From: Bombiscardovia apis
Lineage (GTDB): Bacteria; Actinomycetota; Actinomycetes; Actinomycetales; Bifidobacteriaceae
Length of the DNA stretch: 64,000 nt
Assembly: GCF_033095945.1 (NCBI RefSeq)
Contig: NZ_AP026800.1
Span: 62,001 to 126,000 of the forward strand
Reading direction: 5' to 3'
Positions 16,529-25,664 of this stretch are shown piece by piece (position 1 is the stretch's first letter; every line of letters starts with the position of its first letter). The notes beneath the pieces are model-generated. The model saw only the letters and a list, made by a program, of their open reading frames with translations, was not told the DNA's origin and made no database searches. Both the position numbers and the translations under genes were made by a program.

Positions 16529-18243
16529 GGTTGCTGATCCACCCCCTCGGCCAGAGGAGCGGGGCTGGCGCTAGCTTGGGCACCGTTGGGATTCTGGGCC
16601 GAATCGCTCATTGTAGGCGAAGTGGTGGGGCTGCTGCTGGTCTCGGGCATCTTGCTGGGCTGGGCGCTCTTGCTTGACTCGCTACTGCTCTTGGAATCGC
16701 CGTTTTTGGGCAGGCTCCGAGACTCTTGCCCAATCAAATCGGCGTGGTCCTTGGCCTGGTCGTAGTTGGAGACCGTGATGCCTTGGCGTAGCTGGTCTCG
16801 CCAAGACTGCGGTAGGTTGCCCACCTTGATGTCGGTGTGCTCGATGGGATGCGACAAGCTCAGGCCAAAGACGTTGGTAGGCACGCCCTGATAAATAGTG
16901 ACTACAGACTGATCTTCGCCCAAATAATATTGCTGCTGGCTCCAGTAGTAAGCACCATAGCTGCTGCCACACAAGACTGCCAGCACGGCCACCATAGCGC
17001 TCACTACGGCTAGGCGTAAGTGATGCTTGTGGGCTCGCTCCTGCTTGCGTCGCTGCACGTGCTCTTGGCGGATGGCCTTGGCCACGTCTGGATCGTAAGG
17101 GTCTGCAGTGGCAGAGCCGTCTTTCTTACGGACGATTGGAATTTCGCCGGTGTCGGGTACATCGCGCTCGCCAGCTTCTTCGCGAGAACTTGAAGGCTGG
17201 GCTAATCGCTGTTCATCTTCGCCAGCTGCTACTGCCTCAGATTCGCCTGCCTTATCTGCTGCTTCGGCCTGCGCTGTCTGCTGACCGCTGCCGGAATCCT
17301 GCATACTCTGGGCCAAGTCTGCGGCCCGCTTGGCCGGAGAAGTGGTTGAAGATTCGCGCAGTTTGGGGGCTGCTGCTACTGGTTGGTGCACGATGTCTGC
17401 AAGGGCTTCCAAGTTGGAGGAAGCGGCGCCACCGATGAGAGGAGTCTGCTGGGGAAGTTCTAGAGCCGAGGCATCTTGAGCGTCAGTGGCATCCCCTACC
17501 ACGACGGTCACATTGTCGGTGGAACCACCCTTGAGTGCCATTGTAACCAACTGCTGGGCGCACTCGCCCTGATCGGCTACAGAGGCCAGCGTTTGGCCGA
17601 TTGTGGAGTCTTCGAGCACTCCGCACAAGCCGTCGGAGCAAAGCATCCAGCGGTCGCCGGGCTCAGCCTTGCGAATGGCAATATCGGGGCGGGGGTCGAT
17701 GTCGAAATCGCCCAACACCCGCATGACGACGTTGCGCTGGGGGTGGCTCTTGGCTTCGGCAGGCGAGATGCGGCCCGTATTAATTAAGTGTTGTACGTAT
17801 GAATGGTCTTGGGTCATACGCAGGAGTTGGCCCTTGCGCAAAAGGTAGGCGCGCGAATCTCCGATGTGCGCCAGCACCCAGTAGCCGCCCGAAAGAGCCA
17901 CTGCTGTAACGGTTGTGCCCATGCCAGCCAAGCTGTGCTCGCGGTTGGCTTTGCCAACAATCGCGTCGTGGGCCGCAATCACGGAGGTTTCCATCATCTG
18001 AGCGAGGCGCTGCACATCGCCGCCCTGGTCGTCGTGCTCAATGTGAGCCAAGGAGCGAATAGCAATCGTTGAAGCCGTGTCGCCGCCTGCGTGGCCACCC
18101 ATGCCATCGCACATGGCGATGAGATGCTGCCCAGCGAAGGAGGAATCCTGATTGTCTGAGCGCACGTAGCCAATGTCGGAGATGGTGGTGGAGGAAATGA
18201 ACAAGCCAGTATTTGTAGAAGTTGATGCGGTTGTTGTAGTCAT
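16525..18243 (-). CDS. pstP: PP2C-family Ser/Thr phosphatase with one membrane helix
   Basis: This 572-residue phosphatase removes phosphate from substrates of PknA and PknB and from the kinases themselves. Residues 12-250 form the PP2C domain with the metal-binding motifs RSDNQDS, MCDGMGGHAGGD, LAHIGDSRAYLL, LCSDGLCGVLED and GSTDNVTVVVGD. A low-complexity acidic linker of ~150 residues follows, then a helix (HLRLAVVSAMVAVLAVLCGS), an outer domain of ~70 residues, and a Ser/Pro-rich tail. The start ATG at 18243 has GAGGTAGG upstream and lies only five bases after the fhaB stop. The gene overlaps rodA by four bases. Confidence 0.93.
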   Translation of the reverse strand: MTTTTASTSTNTGLFISSTTISDIGYVRSDNQDSSFAGQHLIAMCDGMGGHAGGDTASTIAIRSLAHIEHDDQGGDVQRLAQMMETSVIAAHDAIVGKANREHSLAGMGTTVTAVALSGGYWVLAHIGDSRAYLLRKGQLLRMTQDHSYVQHLINTGRISPAEAKSHPQRNVVMRVLGDFDIDPRPDIAIRKAEPGDRWMLCSDGLCGVLEDSTIGQTLASVADQGECAQQLVTMALKGGSTDNVTVVVGDATDAQDASALELPQQTPLIGGAASSNLEALADIVHQPVAAAPKLRESSTTSPAKRAADLAQSMQDSGSGQQTAQAEAADKAGESEAVAAGEDEQRLAQPSSSREEAGERDVPDTGEIPIVRKKDGSATADPYDPDVAKAIRQEHVQRRKQERAHKHHLRLAVVSAMVAVLAVLCGSSYGAYYWSQQQYYLGEDQSVVTIYQGVPTNVFGLSLSHPIEHTDIKVGNLPQSWRDQLRQGITVSNYDQAKDHADLIGQESRSLPKNGDSKSSSESSKSAQPSKMPETSSSPTTSPTMSDSAQNPNGAQASASPAPLAEGVDQQP

Positions 18244-18248
18244 AATGC

Positions 18249-18782
18249 CTACCTCAACTCAAAGGTGGTGGCACCGATGCGCACGGGCACGCCGGCCGGC
18301 AAAATAGTGGGAGCCTGAATGCGCTGGTCGGCTACAACAGTGCCATTGGTAGATCCCAAATCTTCGATGGCCCACTCGCCAGAGACCGGGTCTTGGTAGA
18401 CGCGCGCATGATGGGAGGAGACGAATTCGTCGTCTAAAATCAGCGAATTGGAGCTGGCCCTGCCCAAGGTAATGGGCTGCTGGCTCAGGGGCAGCGAGGA
18501 GCCGGCAAGTGGTCCGTCGATGACCACAAGCAGGGCTGGGTTTGTGCGACTTGAGCTGCCTCGACCCCGACGAGAATCGGCGGGCTGTTCACTAACAGGC
18601 GCTGGAGCGGCTGGCGGAACTGCCTTTTTTGCGGCACGCTGACGCTTGCGCTGGGTGCGCGATACTTTAGGGCTAAACGTTTCGATGTCTTTTCTCAAAG
18701 AACGAATCGCAAGCCATAGGAACACCCAGAGCAGTGCCAAAAAGCCATACTTTAAAATGGCGAAAGTCAGTTCGGTCAGCAT
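18249..18782 (-). CDS. fhaB: FHA-domain membrane protein FhaB
   Basis: FHA domains bind phosphothreonine; FhaB (FipA-like) links the Pkn kinases to the divisome. This 177-residue protein has an N-terminal helix (YGFLALLWVFLWLAI, residues 12-27) followed by a basic Ser/Ala/Pro linker and an FHA domain at about residues 80-177. The domain contains GRASSNSLIL, VSSHHARVYQDP and EDLGSTNGTVV, with the conserved Gly-Arg, Ser-x-x-His and Asn-Gly residues. It sits between fhaA and pstP in the same operon. Confidence 0.93.
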   Translation of the reverse strand: MLTELTFAILKYGFLALLWVFLWLAIRSLRKDIETFSPKVSRTQRKRQRAAKKAVPPAAPAPVSEQPADSRRGRGSSSRTNPALLVVIDGPLAGSSLPLSQQPITLGRASSNSLILDDEFVSSHHARVYQDPVSGEWAIEDLGSTNGTVVADQRIQAPTILPAGVPVRIGATTFELR

Positions 18783-18813
18783 AAGTAATTCGACCTTACT
18801 TCAAGGTCTGGGC

Positions 18814-19521
18814 TTACTCCCCCTCTTGCTCCTGAGAAGAGGGGGAGTAAAGGATACGAGTACGGCCTACGGTAATGGTGTTGCCATCGAGCAGCGTGGC
18901 TGCGGGGACCTGATGGCCCTCCACATACGTGCCGTTGGTGGAACCAAGGTCGCGAGCAATGACACCCTTGTCGGTGACATCGATTTGGAGGTGCTTACGG
19001 GAGATGCCCGGATCGTCAATAACGATGTCGCAGGCAGAACCCCGCCCAATCACCGTAGTGGGAGCCGTAAGCAAGTATTGGCGGCCGTTAATCTCCAGAA
19101 CCGGGCAGTCCTTAGAGTCCTCGTTGGAGGTAACGGGCGCAGCATTGCCCTGTACCGACTCGGAACTCAGGTGGAAATCGCCCTTGTTTAAGTCCAAATC
19201 CTCTTCAAAAATCACCACAACCGGGCCAACGAAGGCATAGTGCTGGCTTTCCGCATACTTGGTGAGGTTGTCGGCTAGCTCGTTGGCTAGCGCTTCGGAA
19301 CCCCACTGCTCAATGCGGTCAAAGTCTGGTGTAGACAGCTTGAAGCGGTATTCGTTGGGCGCCACTGTGCGGTCGCGACCGACGGGCATGGCCTGCGCGT
19401 CAATCTCACGCTCAAGGGCGCTCGATAGATCAACGGGCTGTAGATCTTTGGAGCCGAACTTTGAAAATACGCCATTCACGGCGCCTTCAACGCTCTTCTC
19501 AAAACGATCGAGAACGCTCAT
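18814..19521 (-). CDS. fhaA: FhaA: DUF3662 plus FHA-domain protein
   Basis: FhaA is a cytoplasmic phosphothreonine-binding protein that controls late peptidoglycan synthesis through MviN in mycobacteria. The start is probably the ATG at 19519-19521, since AAAGGG lies 6 bases before it; an ATG two codons earlier is too close to that site. The resulting protein has 235 residues. Residues 1-115 match the DUF3662 domain (LDRFEKSVEGAVNGVFSKFG at the start, YEFKLS-like EYRFKLSTPDFDRIEQWG). Residues ~150-225 form the FHA domain with GRGSACDIVIDD, ISRKHLQI and DLGSTNGTYVEG. It is shorter than mycobacterial FhaA because the long central linker is missing. It is the first gene of the operon running down to pknB. 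Confidence 0.93.
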   Translation of the reverse strand: MSVLDRFEKSVEGAVNGVFSKFGSKDLQPVDLSSALEREIDAQAMPVGRDRTVAPNEYRFKLSTPDFDRIEQWGSEALANELADNLTKYAESQHYAFVGPVVVIFEEDLDLNKGDFHLSSESVQGNAAPVTSNEDSKDCPVLEINGRQYLLTAPTTVIGRGSACDIVIDDPGISRKHLQIDVTDKGVIARDLGSTNGTYVEGHQVPAATLLDGNTITVGRTRILYSPSSQEQEGE

Positions 19522-19754
19522 AGTCATCCCTTTCTATTAACCCTTCTATCCTACGCATGAGCCTCTAAAAAGCCGAAAAACTCCACTAATGCTTGCAATT
19601 TCTTCAATCCGTGGACCAGTATTTGGGCACAATCCCCACTTTGGGGTGGTCGGGCCATACAGTATATCGAGAACGAAACTTGCAGGTTGCCCGATGAGAA
19701 GGGGCAGGCAAGTATTGCCGAGCGCGCAAAATGCAGCGGAAAGTGCAGGAGAGC

Positions 19755-22145
19755 ATGGCGGAACAGGTTGAAGAGCAGGCGGCGCTGACCCAGGCCGAAG
19801 AGCAGACGCAGCAGCAGGCCCAGCTACACATCGCTGACTACCCCCAGGCCAAGGCGCGCACCTTGCGCTTTACCCTCGGCAGCCCGCGCTCGATTCGGGC
19901 GGTGGGAGACGGTAAGCGTGCCTTCTTCTTGCGCTCCGGCGGCCCTGAAGACTTTGAAACCAGTCTGTGGATGAGCACTTTTGATCCCAGCGGCGAGCAT
20001 AAGGAAGTGTTGCTGGCAGACCCGCGCCAACTCTTGGGTGAGGGTGCAGACGAGGCAGTTCCGGCCGAGGAGAAAGCCCGTCGTGAACGCTCGCGTGAGG
20101 GTGGTCAGGGAATTGTGGCCTACAGCACCGATAGGGCGGGCCACCGGGTGGTCTTTGCCTTGGGCGGTCAGCTGTGGCTGGTGCAGGTGGATTCCGACGG
20201 CTTGGGCGGCAGCGTGCGTGCTCTGGGTGGCCAAGATGCGCAAATGCTTGATAAAGTCCACAATATTGTGAACCCCACGCTTTCGCCCGACGGCACTCGC
20301 GTGGCTTACACTACCGGCCGCGAACTAGTAGTTGTGACCATTGGCGTTGATGGCGAGCCCGATACGATGCGTTTGGCTCTCGCGCTGCCCCAAGGCGAAA
20401 GCGACGATGTGAAGCTGGGCCTAGCTGAGTTCGTGGCCGGCGAAGAGATGGACCGCTATGAGGGCTTCTGGTGGTCGCCCCAATCCGATGCCCTGCTGGT
20501 CGAGGCCTTCGACGCTAGCGCCGAGCCTGTCTGGTACCTGAGTGACCCAGCCAATCCCAGCCAGCCCGCCGCCGCCCGCCGTTATCCGCAGGCCTTAACC
20601 GCCAACGCAAAAGTCGGCCTCTTCCTCGTCAAGCTCAAAACGGACGGGAGCGCTGCCGGACTCTCGCAGGTGGAGTGGGCCCATGAAAGCTTTGAATACT
20701 TGGCAGTGGCCCGTTGGCAGGCAGGGCACGGACCGCTGATTTTGGTGCAGAACCGCCGGCAGACCGACGACCAAATTTTGGCCGTAGATGTGGAGCACCC
20801 TACCCGCTCCGATGAATCCCCCGAAGCCAGTGACCCGGGCGTGCTCGACTTTGCCAACCGTAGCCAGCTGCCCGTTCTTGCCACAGAAGTGCTCAGCGCC
20901 CACTCCAACCCCCAATGGCTGGACCTCGTGCCCGGCCTGCCTGCCTACACGCCCGACGGCCGCTTGGCAGAAGCGCTCGTAGACCTCAATACGGATACCA
21001 CCCGCTTAGGGCTCGACGGGCAGATGATTTCGCCGGCCGGCTGCCAGCTGCGCGAAGTCTTAGATTTGGGGGAAGGCGACGCGCTCGCAGTGGTCTCTTC
21101 CGACCCGCGTTCCTTCGATTTGATGCGCTTTGGCTACGACGGCAGCCTCAAAGTTTTGAACTCGCGGCCTGGCATGTGGACCGCTTCGCGCGCTGGGCGG
21201 GGGATTGTGGTTTCCGGGCAGACTATGCAGGAGCCGGGTGTGTGCGCTTGGCATACCCTGCTGGCCTCCGGTGCCCAGCTCGATGCCCTGGCTTGTAGTG
21301 GTAAATCGCAGCCCAAGGCCGGCGTCGAGGTCTGCTCCCACCTGCACAGTCAGGCCGCGCAGCCCGGTTTCACACCGAATGTGGACTTTGTGCGCTTGGG
21401 TGAGGACCAGCTCTTTGCCGCAGTTGTGCGCCCCTCGGTCGGCAGCCCCTGGGAGGGCGAGGACCACTTGCCTGTCTTGCTTAAGCCCTACGGTGGACCC
21501 GGTTTCCAGCAGGTAGTGTTCAGTCAGTCTTACTACTGGGATGCGCAGTGGTGGGCGGACCAAGGCTTCATTGTGCTCACCGCAGATGGCCACGGCACTA
21601 CTGGTCGCGGCCCCACTTGGGATAGGGCAATTTTTGAGAAGATGGCTCAGGTGACTTTGGACGACCAAGTGGCGGCGGTGCAAGCCCTGCCAGATTTGGT
21701 GCCCCAGGCCGATTTGAGCCGGGTAGCGATGATTGGCTGGTCTTACGGCGGCTTCCTCTCTGCGCTCTCGGTCTTGCGCGCGCCTGAGGTGGTGCATGCA
21801 GCCTGCGCTGGTGCCCCTCCGACCGATTGGACCCTTTACGATACTCATTACACCGAGCGCTATTTGGGATTGGATTCGGCAGTCTACCGCCGCAATTCCA
21901 TAATCGACGATGCGCCCAAACTCCGCCGCCCACTCATGCTGATTCACGGCTTTGCGGACGACAACGTTTCGGTGGCCAACACGCTGCGCCTCTCCCAAGC
22001 GCTGATGGCTGCGGGCCGCCCTCATACGGTGCTGCCTCTCACGGGCATTACGCACATGACCAACGACCCAGTTGTGGCCGAGCATTTGCTGGTTTTGCAG
22101 CGCGACTTCCTCTATGAGGCGCTAGGAGTGCAATCGCGAGACTAG
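19755..22145 (+). CDS. Prolyl oligopeptidase-family (S9) dipeptidyl peptidase
   Basis: This 796-residue protein matches the DPP-IV branch of the S9 serine peptidases, which remove dipeptides from peptides with proline or alanine at position two. I place the start at the ATG at 19755, which has AGGAG 4-5 bases upstream; an earlier in-frame ATG at 19731 lacks a site. The first ~520 residues form a beta-propeller-type domain (for example LDKVHNIVNPTLSPDGTRVA). The C-terminal hydrolase has the serine in GWSYGGFLSALS, the aspartate in HGFADDNV and the histidine in THMTNDP. PYGGPGFQQVV and YYWDAQWWADQGFIV precede the nucleophile as usual. No signal peptide is seen, so it should act in the cytoplasm on imported peptides. 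It has its own promoter region divergent from the fhaA operon. Confidence 0.92.
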   Translation: MAEQVEEQAALTQAEEQTQQQAQLHIADYPQAKARTLRFTLGSPRSIRAVGDGKRAFFLRSGGPEDFETSLWMSTFDPSGEHKEVLLADPRQLLGEGADEAVPAEEKARRERSREGGQGIVAYSTDRAGHRVVFALGGQLWLVQVDSDGLGGSVRALGGQDAQMLDKVHNIVNPTLSPDGTRVAYTTGRELVVVTIGVDGEPDTMRLALALPQGESDDVKLGLAEFVAGEEMDRYEGFWWSPQSDALLVEAFDASAEPVWYLSDPANPSQPAAARRYPQALTANAKVGLFLVKLKTDGSAAGLSQVEWAHESFEYLAVARWQAGHGPLILVQNRRQTDDQILAVDVEHPTRSDESPEASDPGVLDFANRSQLPVLATEVLSAHSNPQWLDLVPGLPAYTPDGRLAEALVDLNTDTTRLGLDGQMISPAGCQLREVLDLGEGDALAVVSSDPRSFDLMRFGYDGSLKVLNSRPGMWTASRAGRGIVVSGQTMQEPGVCAWHTLLASGAQLDALACSGKSQPKAGVEVCSHLHSQAAQPGFTPNVDFVRLGEDQLFAAVVRPSVGSPWEGEDHLPVLLKPYGGPGFQQVVFSQSYYWDAQWWADQGFIVLTADGHGTTGRGPTWDRAIFEKMAQVTLDDQVAAVQALPDLVPQADLSRVAMIGWSYGGFLSALSVLRAPEVVHAACAGAPPTDWTLYDTHYTERYLGLDSAVYRRNSIIDDAPKLRRPLMLIHGFADDNVSVANTLRLSQALMAAGRPHTVLPLTGITHMTNDPVVAEHLLVLQRDFLYEALGVQSRD

Positions 22146-22189
22146 GAGCTTTCGGGCTTTCGAAGATGAGAGCGCGAACGGCTGAATCG

Positions 22190-22217
22190 GGCTCCCGGCT
22201 AAGCTGAGTCGGGAGCC
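22190..22217. terminator. Possible terminator hairpin after the S9 peptidase
   Basis: GGCTCCCG at 22190-22197 and CGGGAGCC at 22210-22217 form a perfect 8-bp stem with a 12-base loop. No U-run follows, so termination is uncertain. Confidence 0.5.
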
Positions 22218-22221
22218 ACGC

Positions 22222-22258
22222 GGTAATCGTTGTAAAGCCAATATGGAACTAAGATATA
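22222..22258 (+). promoter_or_regulatory. Likely promoter of the arabinofuranosidase gene
   Basis: TTGTAA (22230-22235) and GATATA (22253-22258) are spaced by 17 bases and fit a weak sigma-70 promoter ~47 bases before the start codon. The -35 region lies inside GGTAATCGTTGTAAAGC (22222-22238), a 17-mer that recurs with one change at 24017-24033 in front of the ClC gene. Confidence 0.45.
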
Positions 22259-22305
22259 CACGGTAGTATGCGACTAGTTCAATCATGCAAAGGAGCAATG
22301 AATAT

Positions 22306-23931
22306 ATGGTAAGCAAGCAAGCGGGAGTGGGCGAAAGCCGGGCAGATTCGGCAGCACAGGCGGTAGCCCCGGATCAGGCAGAGCAGGCAGCGCTCTCCTT
22401 CGCAGGTGTGGAACCCAAAGCGCAAGTACCCGCGCGCATTTTTGGCTCATTCGTAGAGCACCTAGGCCGCTGTGTGTATGGCGGCATTTATGAGCCTGGC
22501 CATCCCAGCGCTGATGAAGACGGATTCCGACAAGATGTACTGGACTTAGTCAAGGAATTGGGCGTAACCTGCGTGCGCTACCCGGGCGGCAATTTCGTTT
22601 CCGGCTACCGCTGGGAAGACGGCACGGGGCCACGCGAACTGCGCCCGGTGCGCCGCGACTTGGCCTGGCATGCCACCGAAAGCAACCAAATGGGCATCGA
22701 CGACTTTTACCGCTGGTCGCGCAAGGCTGGCACCGAAATCATGCTCGCAGTCAACATGGGTACCCGCGGTTTGGCTGAAGCGCTCGATGAACTTGAATAT
22801 GTGAATGGTGCTCCGGGCACGGCTCTAGCGGACCGACGCGTGCGTAATGGCATTCCCGAGCCCATGGGCATCTCCATGTGGTGCATCGGCAACGAAATGG
22901 ACGGCCCCTGGCAAGTTGGCCACATGAACCAGGAGGAATATGCGGCGGCAGTAGAGCGCGCGGCCCACGCCATGAAGCTAGTAGAGCCGGGCTTGGAACT
23001 CGTGGCTTGCGGTTCCTCTTCCGCCCACATGCCCACCTTCGGCTCCTGGGAGCGTACAGTGCTCACTCAGGCCTACGAACACGTGGACTTCGTCTCCTGC
23101 CATGCCTACTACTATGAGCGCGGAGCTGCCAGTTTGCAAGACTTTTTGGCCTCGTCCGAAGATATGGAAGCCTTCATCGCTACCGTGGTGGCTGCGGCCG
23201 ACGATGCGCGCGCGGTCAACAAGGGTAGCAAAGACATCGCCCTCTCCTTCGACGAGTGGGGCGTGTGGAATCAAGAGGTATGGAATGGTGAGGAAAATGA
23301 GCGGCAGCAGGCGAAGGGCCTCCATACCGAGCCTTGGCCGCAGGCGCCCCACCAGTTGGAAGACATTTACACGGTGGCCGACGCGGTGGTAGAGGGCTCG
23401 CTGATGATTACGCTCTTGAGTCATGCTGACCGGGTGCGCTCCGCCTCGCGTGCCCAGCTGGTCAATGTGATTGCGCCGATTATGGCCGAGGAGGGCGGCC
23501 CAGCTTGGAAGCAGACCATCTTCTATCCCTTCGCCGAGGCAGCTCAGCGGGTTAAGGGTTCGATTGTAGTGCCGCGCGTGAGCAGTCCCAAGCTGGAGAC
23601 GAGCAGCTACGGGCGGGTGGATGCCTTGAAAGCAGTGGCTTCTTGGGATCAGGAGTCCGGCAGCGGGGTCTTGCTTATGGTGAATCGCGATGTGGAATCT
23701 GCTCACCAGGTGCGTGTGGATGTAGGCGCGCTTGCGGGCGGAGCTGGTGACGCGGCGGTGCGGGTCAGTGGGGCCAAGGTGCTCTACGATGCTGATATTC
23801 ACGCCACGAATTCGGCTCAGGAGCCCTACCGTGTGAAGCCCGTGGAGCTGCCGGTGCAGGTGGAAGCCGATGGCCAGCTAGCTTTCGAGCTGCCTGCCGT
23901 GTCTTGGGCTGCTATCGAGTTGAGTCGGTAG
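22306..23931 (+). CDS. abfA: GH51 alpha-L-arabinofuranosidase
   Basis: This enzyme releases terminal L-arabinofuranose from arabinan, arabinoxylan or arabinogalactan oligosaccharides in the cytoplasm. The start chosen is the ATG at 22306, 10 bases after AAAGGAG; the in-frame ATG at 22285 lies before that site. The protein then has 541 residues. Family GH51 signatures are FGSFVEHLGRCVYGGIYEPG near the start, VRYPGGNFVSGYRWEDG, the acid/base glutamate in CIGNEMDGPWQ and the nucleophile glutamate in LSFDEWGVWN. The C-terminal ~180 residues form the beta-sandwich domain that closes the barrel. There is no signal peptide, so oligosaccharides must be imported first; no sugar transporter is encoded beside it. 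Confidence 0.95.
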   Translation: MVSKQAGVGESRADSAAQAVAPDQAEQAALSFAGVEPKAQVPARIFGSFVEHLGRCVYGGIYEPGHPSADEDGFRQDVLDLVKELGVTCVRYPGGNFVSGYRWEDGTGPRELRPVRRDLAWHATESNQMGIDDFYRWSRKAGTEIMLAVNMGTRGLAEALDELEYVNGAPGTALADRRVRNGIPEPMGISMWCIGNEMDGPWQVGHMNQEEYAAAVERAAHAMKLVEPGLELVACGSSSAHMPTFGSWERTVLTQAYEHVDFVSCHAYYYERGAASLQDFLASSEDMEAFIATVVAAADDARAVNKGSKDIALSFDEWGVWNQEVWNGEENERQQAKGLHTEPWPQAPHQLEDIYTVADAVVEGSLMITLLSHADRVRSASRAQLVNVIAPIMAEEGGPAWKQTIFYPFAEAAQRVKGSIVVPRVSSPKLETSSYGRVDALKAVASWDQESGSGVLLMVNRDVESAHQVRVDVGALAGGAGDAAVRVSGAKVLYDADIHATNSAQEPYRVKPVELPVQVEADGQLAFELPAVSWAAIELSR

Positions 23932-24016
23932 TTTCGCTGCTGCTAGAACGCTTGCGCGGGTGGGTCTGATATTGCTCGGGCCCGCCCGTTTTTCTAGGTG
24001 TAACTCTGCGCTCGGT

Positions 24017-24033
24017 GGTAATCGTTATAAAGC
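24017..24033. promoter_or_regulatory. Second copy of the 17-bp site seen before abfA
   Basis: GGTAATCGTTATAAAGC matches GGTAATCGTTGTAAAGC (22222-22238) at 16 of 17 positions. Here it lies ~65-80 bases before the likely start of the ClC gene. It may be a shared regulator site or a promoter element. A 13-bp part (GGTAATCGTTGTA) also occurs inside nagA coding sequence, so chance is possible. Confidence 0.35.
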
Positions 24034-24099
24034 TTCTAGGCGTTGTTTGCACGCCCTCCCGCCTGCGTTTTGGCTGCTCTCTTAGCTAGATTGGTAGCT

Positions 24100-25479
24100 G
24101 TGAGTAGCACTATAGAACATGCAGAGTCAGTCGTTTCGCCAGAACCCGCCCCAGGGCGCACTATGCGGCGCGGGTGGGGTCTCGCCTGCTCCACCCTTGT
24201 GTTGGGCGGGCTTACGGGCGTTTCCTCAGGGCTGCTCTCGCGCTTTTTGGACGTAATCGAGCAGGTCTTTCTTGGCTTTGTAGAGAGCCCATCCCTGGCC
24301 GGCCCCTTCTTGGCACCCGCTTGGCGGCGCTTGGCCTCGGTTGTAGTCGGCGGCGTTATCGCAGCTGTGATTTGGTACCTGCTGCGCAACAAAACTGCCA
24401 AAGTGCCTTCGGTGGGCAAGGCCGTTAAGGGCGCTTGGATGCCGGTTTGGCAGACTGTAGTCCACGTTGTGACGCAGATTTTCTTAGTGGCGACTGGTGC
24501 TTCCATCGGTCGAGAGGTGGCTCCCCGTGAGGTCGGCGCTCTGCTCGGGGGCGTATGGTTCCGGGTTGGGCGCAAGCTGGGGCTCACCGAGGCCGACCGC
24601 CCGCTTTTGGTGGCCGCAGCGGCCGGAGCTGGCTTCGCAGGCATCTATATTTCGCCCCTGACCGGCGCCCTCTTTGGCGTCGAAGTGCTCTTGGGATCAG
24701 TTGACTTAGCAACGATTGCCGTGTGCTTGGGTATGTCGTCAATCTCAGCCCTAGTGGGCGGCTCCATTCGCGGTTTTGATGCTTACTATATGGTTGGTTC
24801 GCAAGATTTTTCGCACTGGACTATGCTGTTTGCGCTCGTGGCCGGCCCGCTAGCTGGGCTGCTGGGCGCCGGTTTCAAGCGTTTAACCTCTTGGGCTGAA
24901 TCCCATCAAACAACTGGTCGCGCCATCCTTTGGCAGCTGCCGGCCGTTGCTGCTCTCACCGGCGTGGTGGCCATGGTTTTGCCCGAGATTATGGGCAACG
25001 GCCGTGCTCTCGCTCAGACCGCCATGAACGTTACATCCTCAAGCGTGCTGAGTTTTTCCGGGTCTTCCGGCCGCTCCATGTGGACTCTAGTTCTGCTGTT
25101 TGCAACGATGGCAGTGTGGAAGATTATTGCCACCGTTTTCACTATCCGCGCGGGTGCTTCCGGCGGCACCCTAACTCCGTCAATAGCAATCGGTGCTGCT
25201 CTGGGAGTAATTATTGCCCTGCTGAGCACCCTCGTTGTGCCCGGCATCCACTTCTGGCAGGCCGCCGTCATCGGTGCAGCCGCCACGCTCGCCGCCTCCC
25301 AGCAAGCCCCGCTCATGGCCCTCATGATGGTCTTCGAGGTCTGCCACCTGCAAGCCCCGGCCCTCATGCCGCTGACTCTGGCCGTAGCGCTTGCCACCGC
25401 CGTTTCCCGAGCAGTGTTGAGCGCTGCGAACCGCCAGAGCGCGGCAAAGCGCCAGAGTGCCGATGAAGTAAAGCAATAA
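24100..25479 (+). CDS. ClC-family chloride channel or H+/Cl- exchanger
   Basis: This is a polytopic ClC protein, which moves chloride (or fluoride in one branch) across the membrane. About ten helices are visible. ClC motifs include GASIGREVAPREVGAL (the gating glutamate in GRE), AGFAGIYISPLTGALFGVEVL and GASGGTLTPSIAIGAALG. The start is uncertain: the GTG at 24100 gives 459 residues with a polar N-terminus, while the ATG at 24163 has CAGGG upstream and gives 438 residues beginning just before the first helix. A TTG start further upstream seems less likely. No CBS domains follow. It converges on the large RCC1 gene, from which it is separated by a long hairpin. Confidence 0.85.
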   Translation: MSSTIEHAESVVSPEPAPGRTMRRGWGLACSTLVLGGLTGVSSGLLSRFLDVIEQVFLGFVESPSLAGPFLAPAWRRLASVVVGGVIAAVIWYLLRNKTAKVPSVGKAVKGAWMPVWQTVVHVVTQIFLVATGASIGREVAPREVGALLGGVWFRVGRKLGLTEADRPLLVAAAAGAGFAGIYISPLTGALFGVEVLLGSVDLATIAVCLGMSSISALVGGSIRGFDAYYMVGSQDFSHWTMLFALVAGPLAGLLGAGFKRLTSWAESHQTTGRAILWQLPAVAALTGVVAMVLPEIMGNGRALAQTAMNVTSSSVLSFSGSSGRSMWTLVLLFATMAVWKIIATVFTIRAGASGGTLTPSIAIGAALGVIIALLSTLVVPGIHFWQAAVIGAAATLAASQQAPLMALMMVFEVCHLQAPALMPLTLAVALATAVSRAVLSAANRQSAAKRQSADEVKQ

Positions 25480-25553
25480 AACAGCTGAGCAGATAGATAT
25501 CTGGGCAGCTAGCCGAAGCAGAAGATGCTGTGAAAGAGCGAACAGCAATACAG

Positions 25554-25602
25554 TTTGAGGTGCTGTCTGTGCGAAAACTACCAGCGCAGACAGCACCTCA
25601 AA
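25554..25602. terminator. Long-stem bidirectional terminator
   Basis: TTTGAGGTGCTGTCTG plus TGCG at 25554-25573 pairs with CGCAGACAGCACCTCAAA ending at 25602, giving a stem of 18 bp with a single bulged T. It lies between the convergent ClC and RCC1 genes and can serve both. Confidence 0.8.
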
Positions 25603-25664
25603 CCTAAACAAACCGCTAACTTGTGGCTACTCACACCTTGCTCAAGCCGCGGACTCGGCCGTTC

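Noticed and set aside
21060..22085. 341-codon minus-strand frame inside the S9 peptidase
   Set aside because: It lies opposite the conserved catalytic domain and has no recognisable domain.
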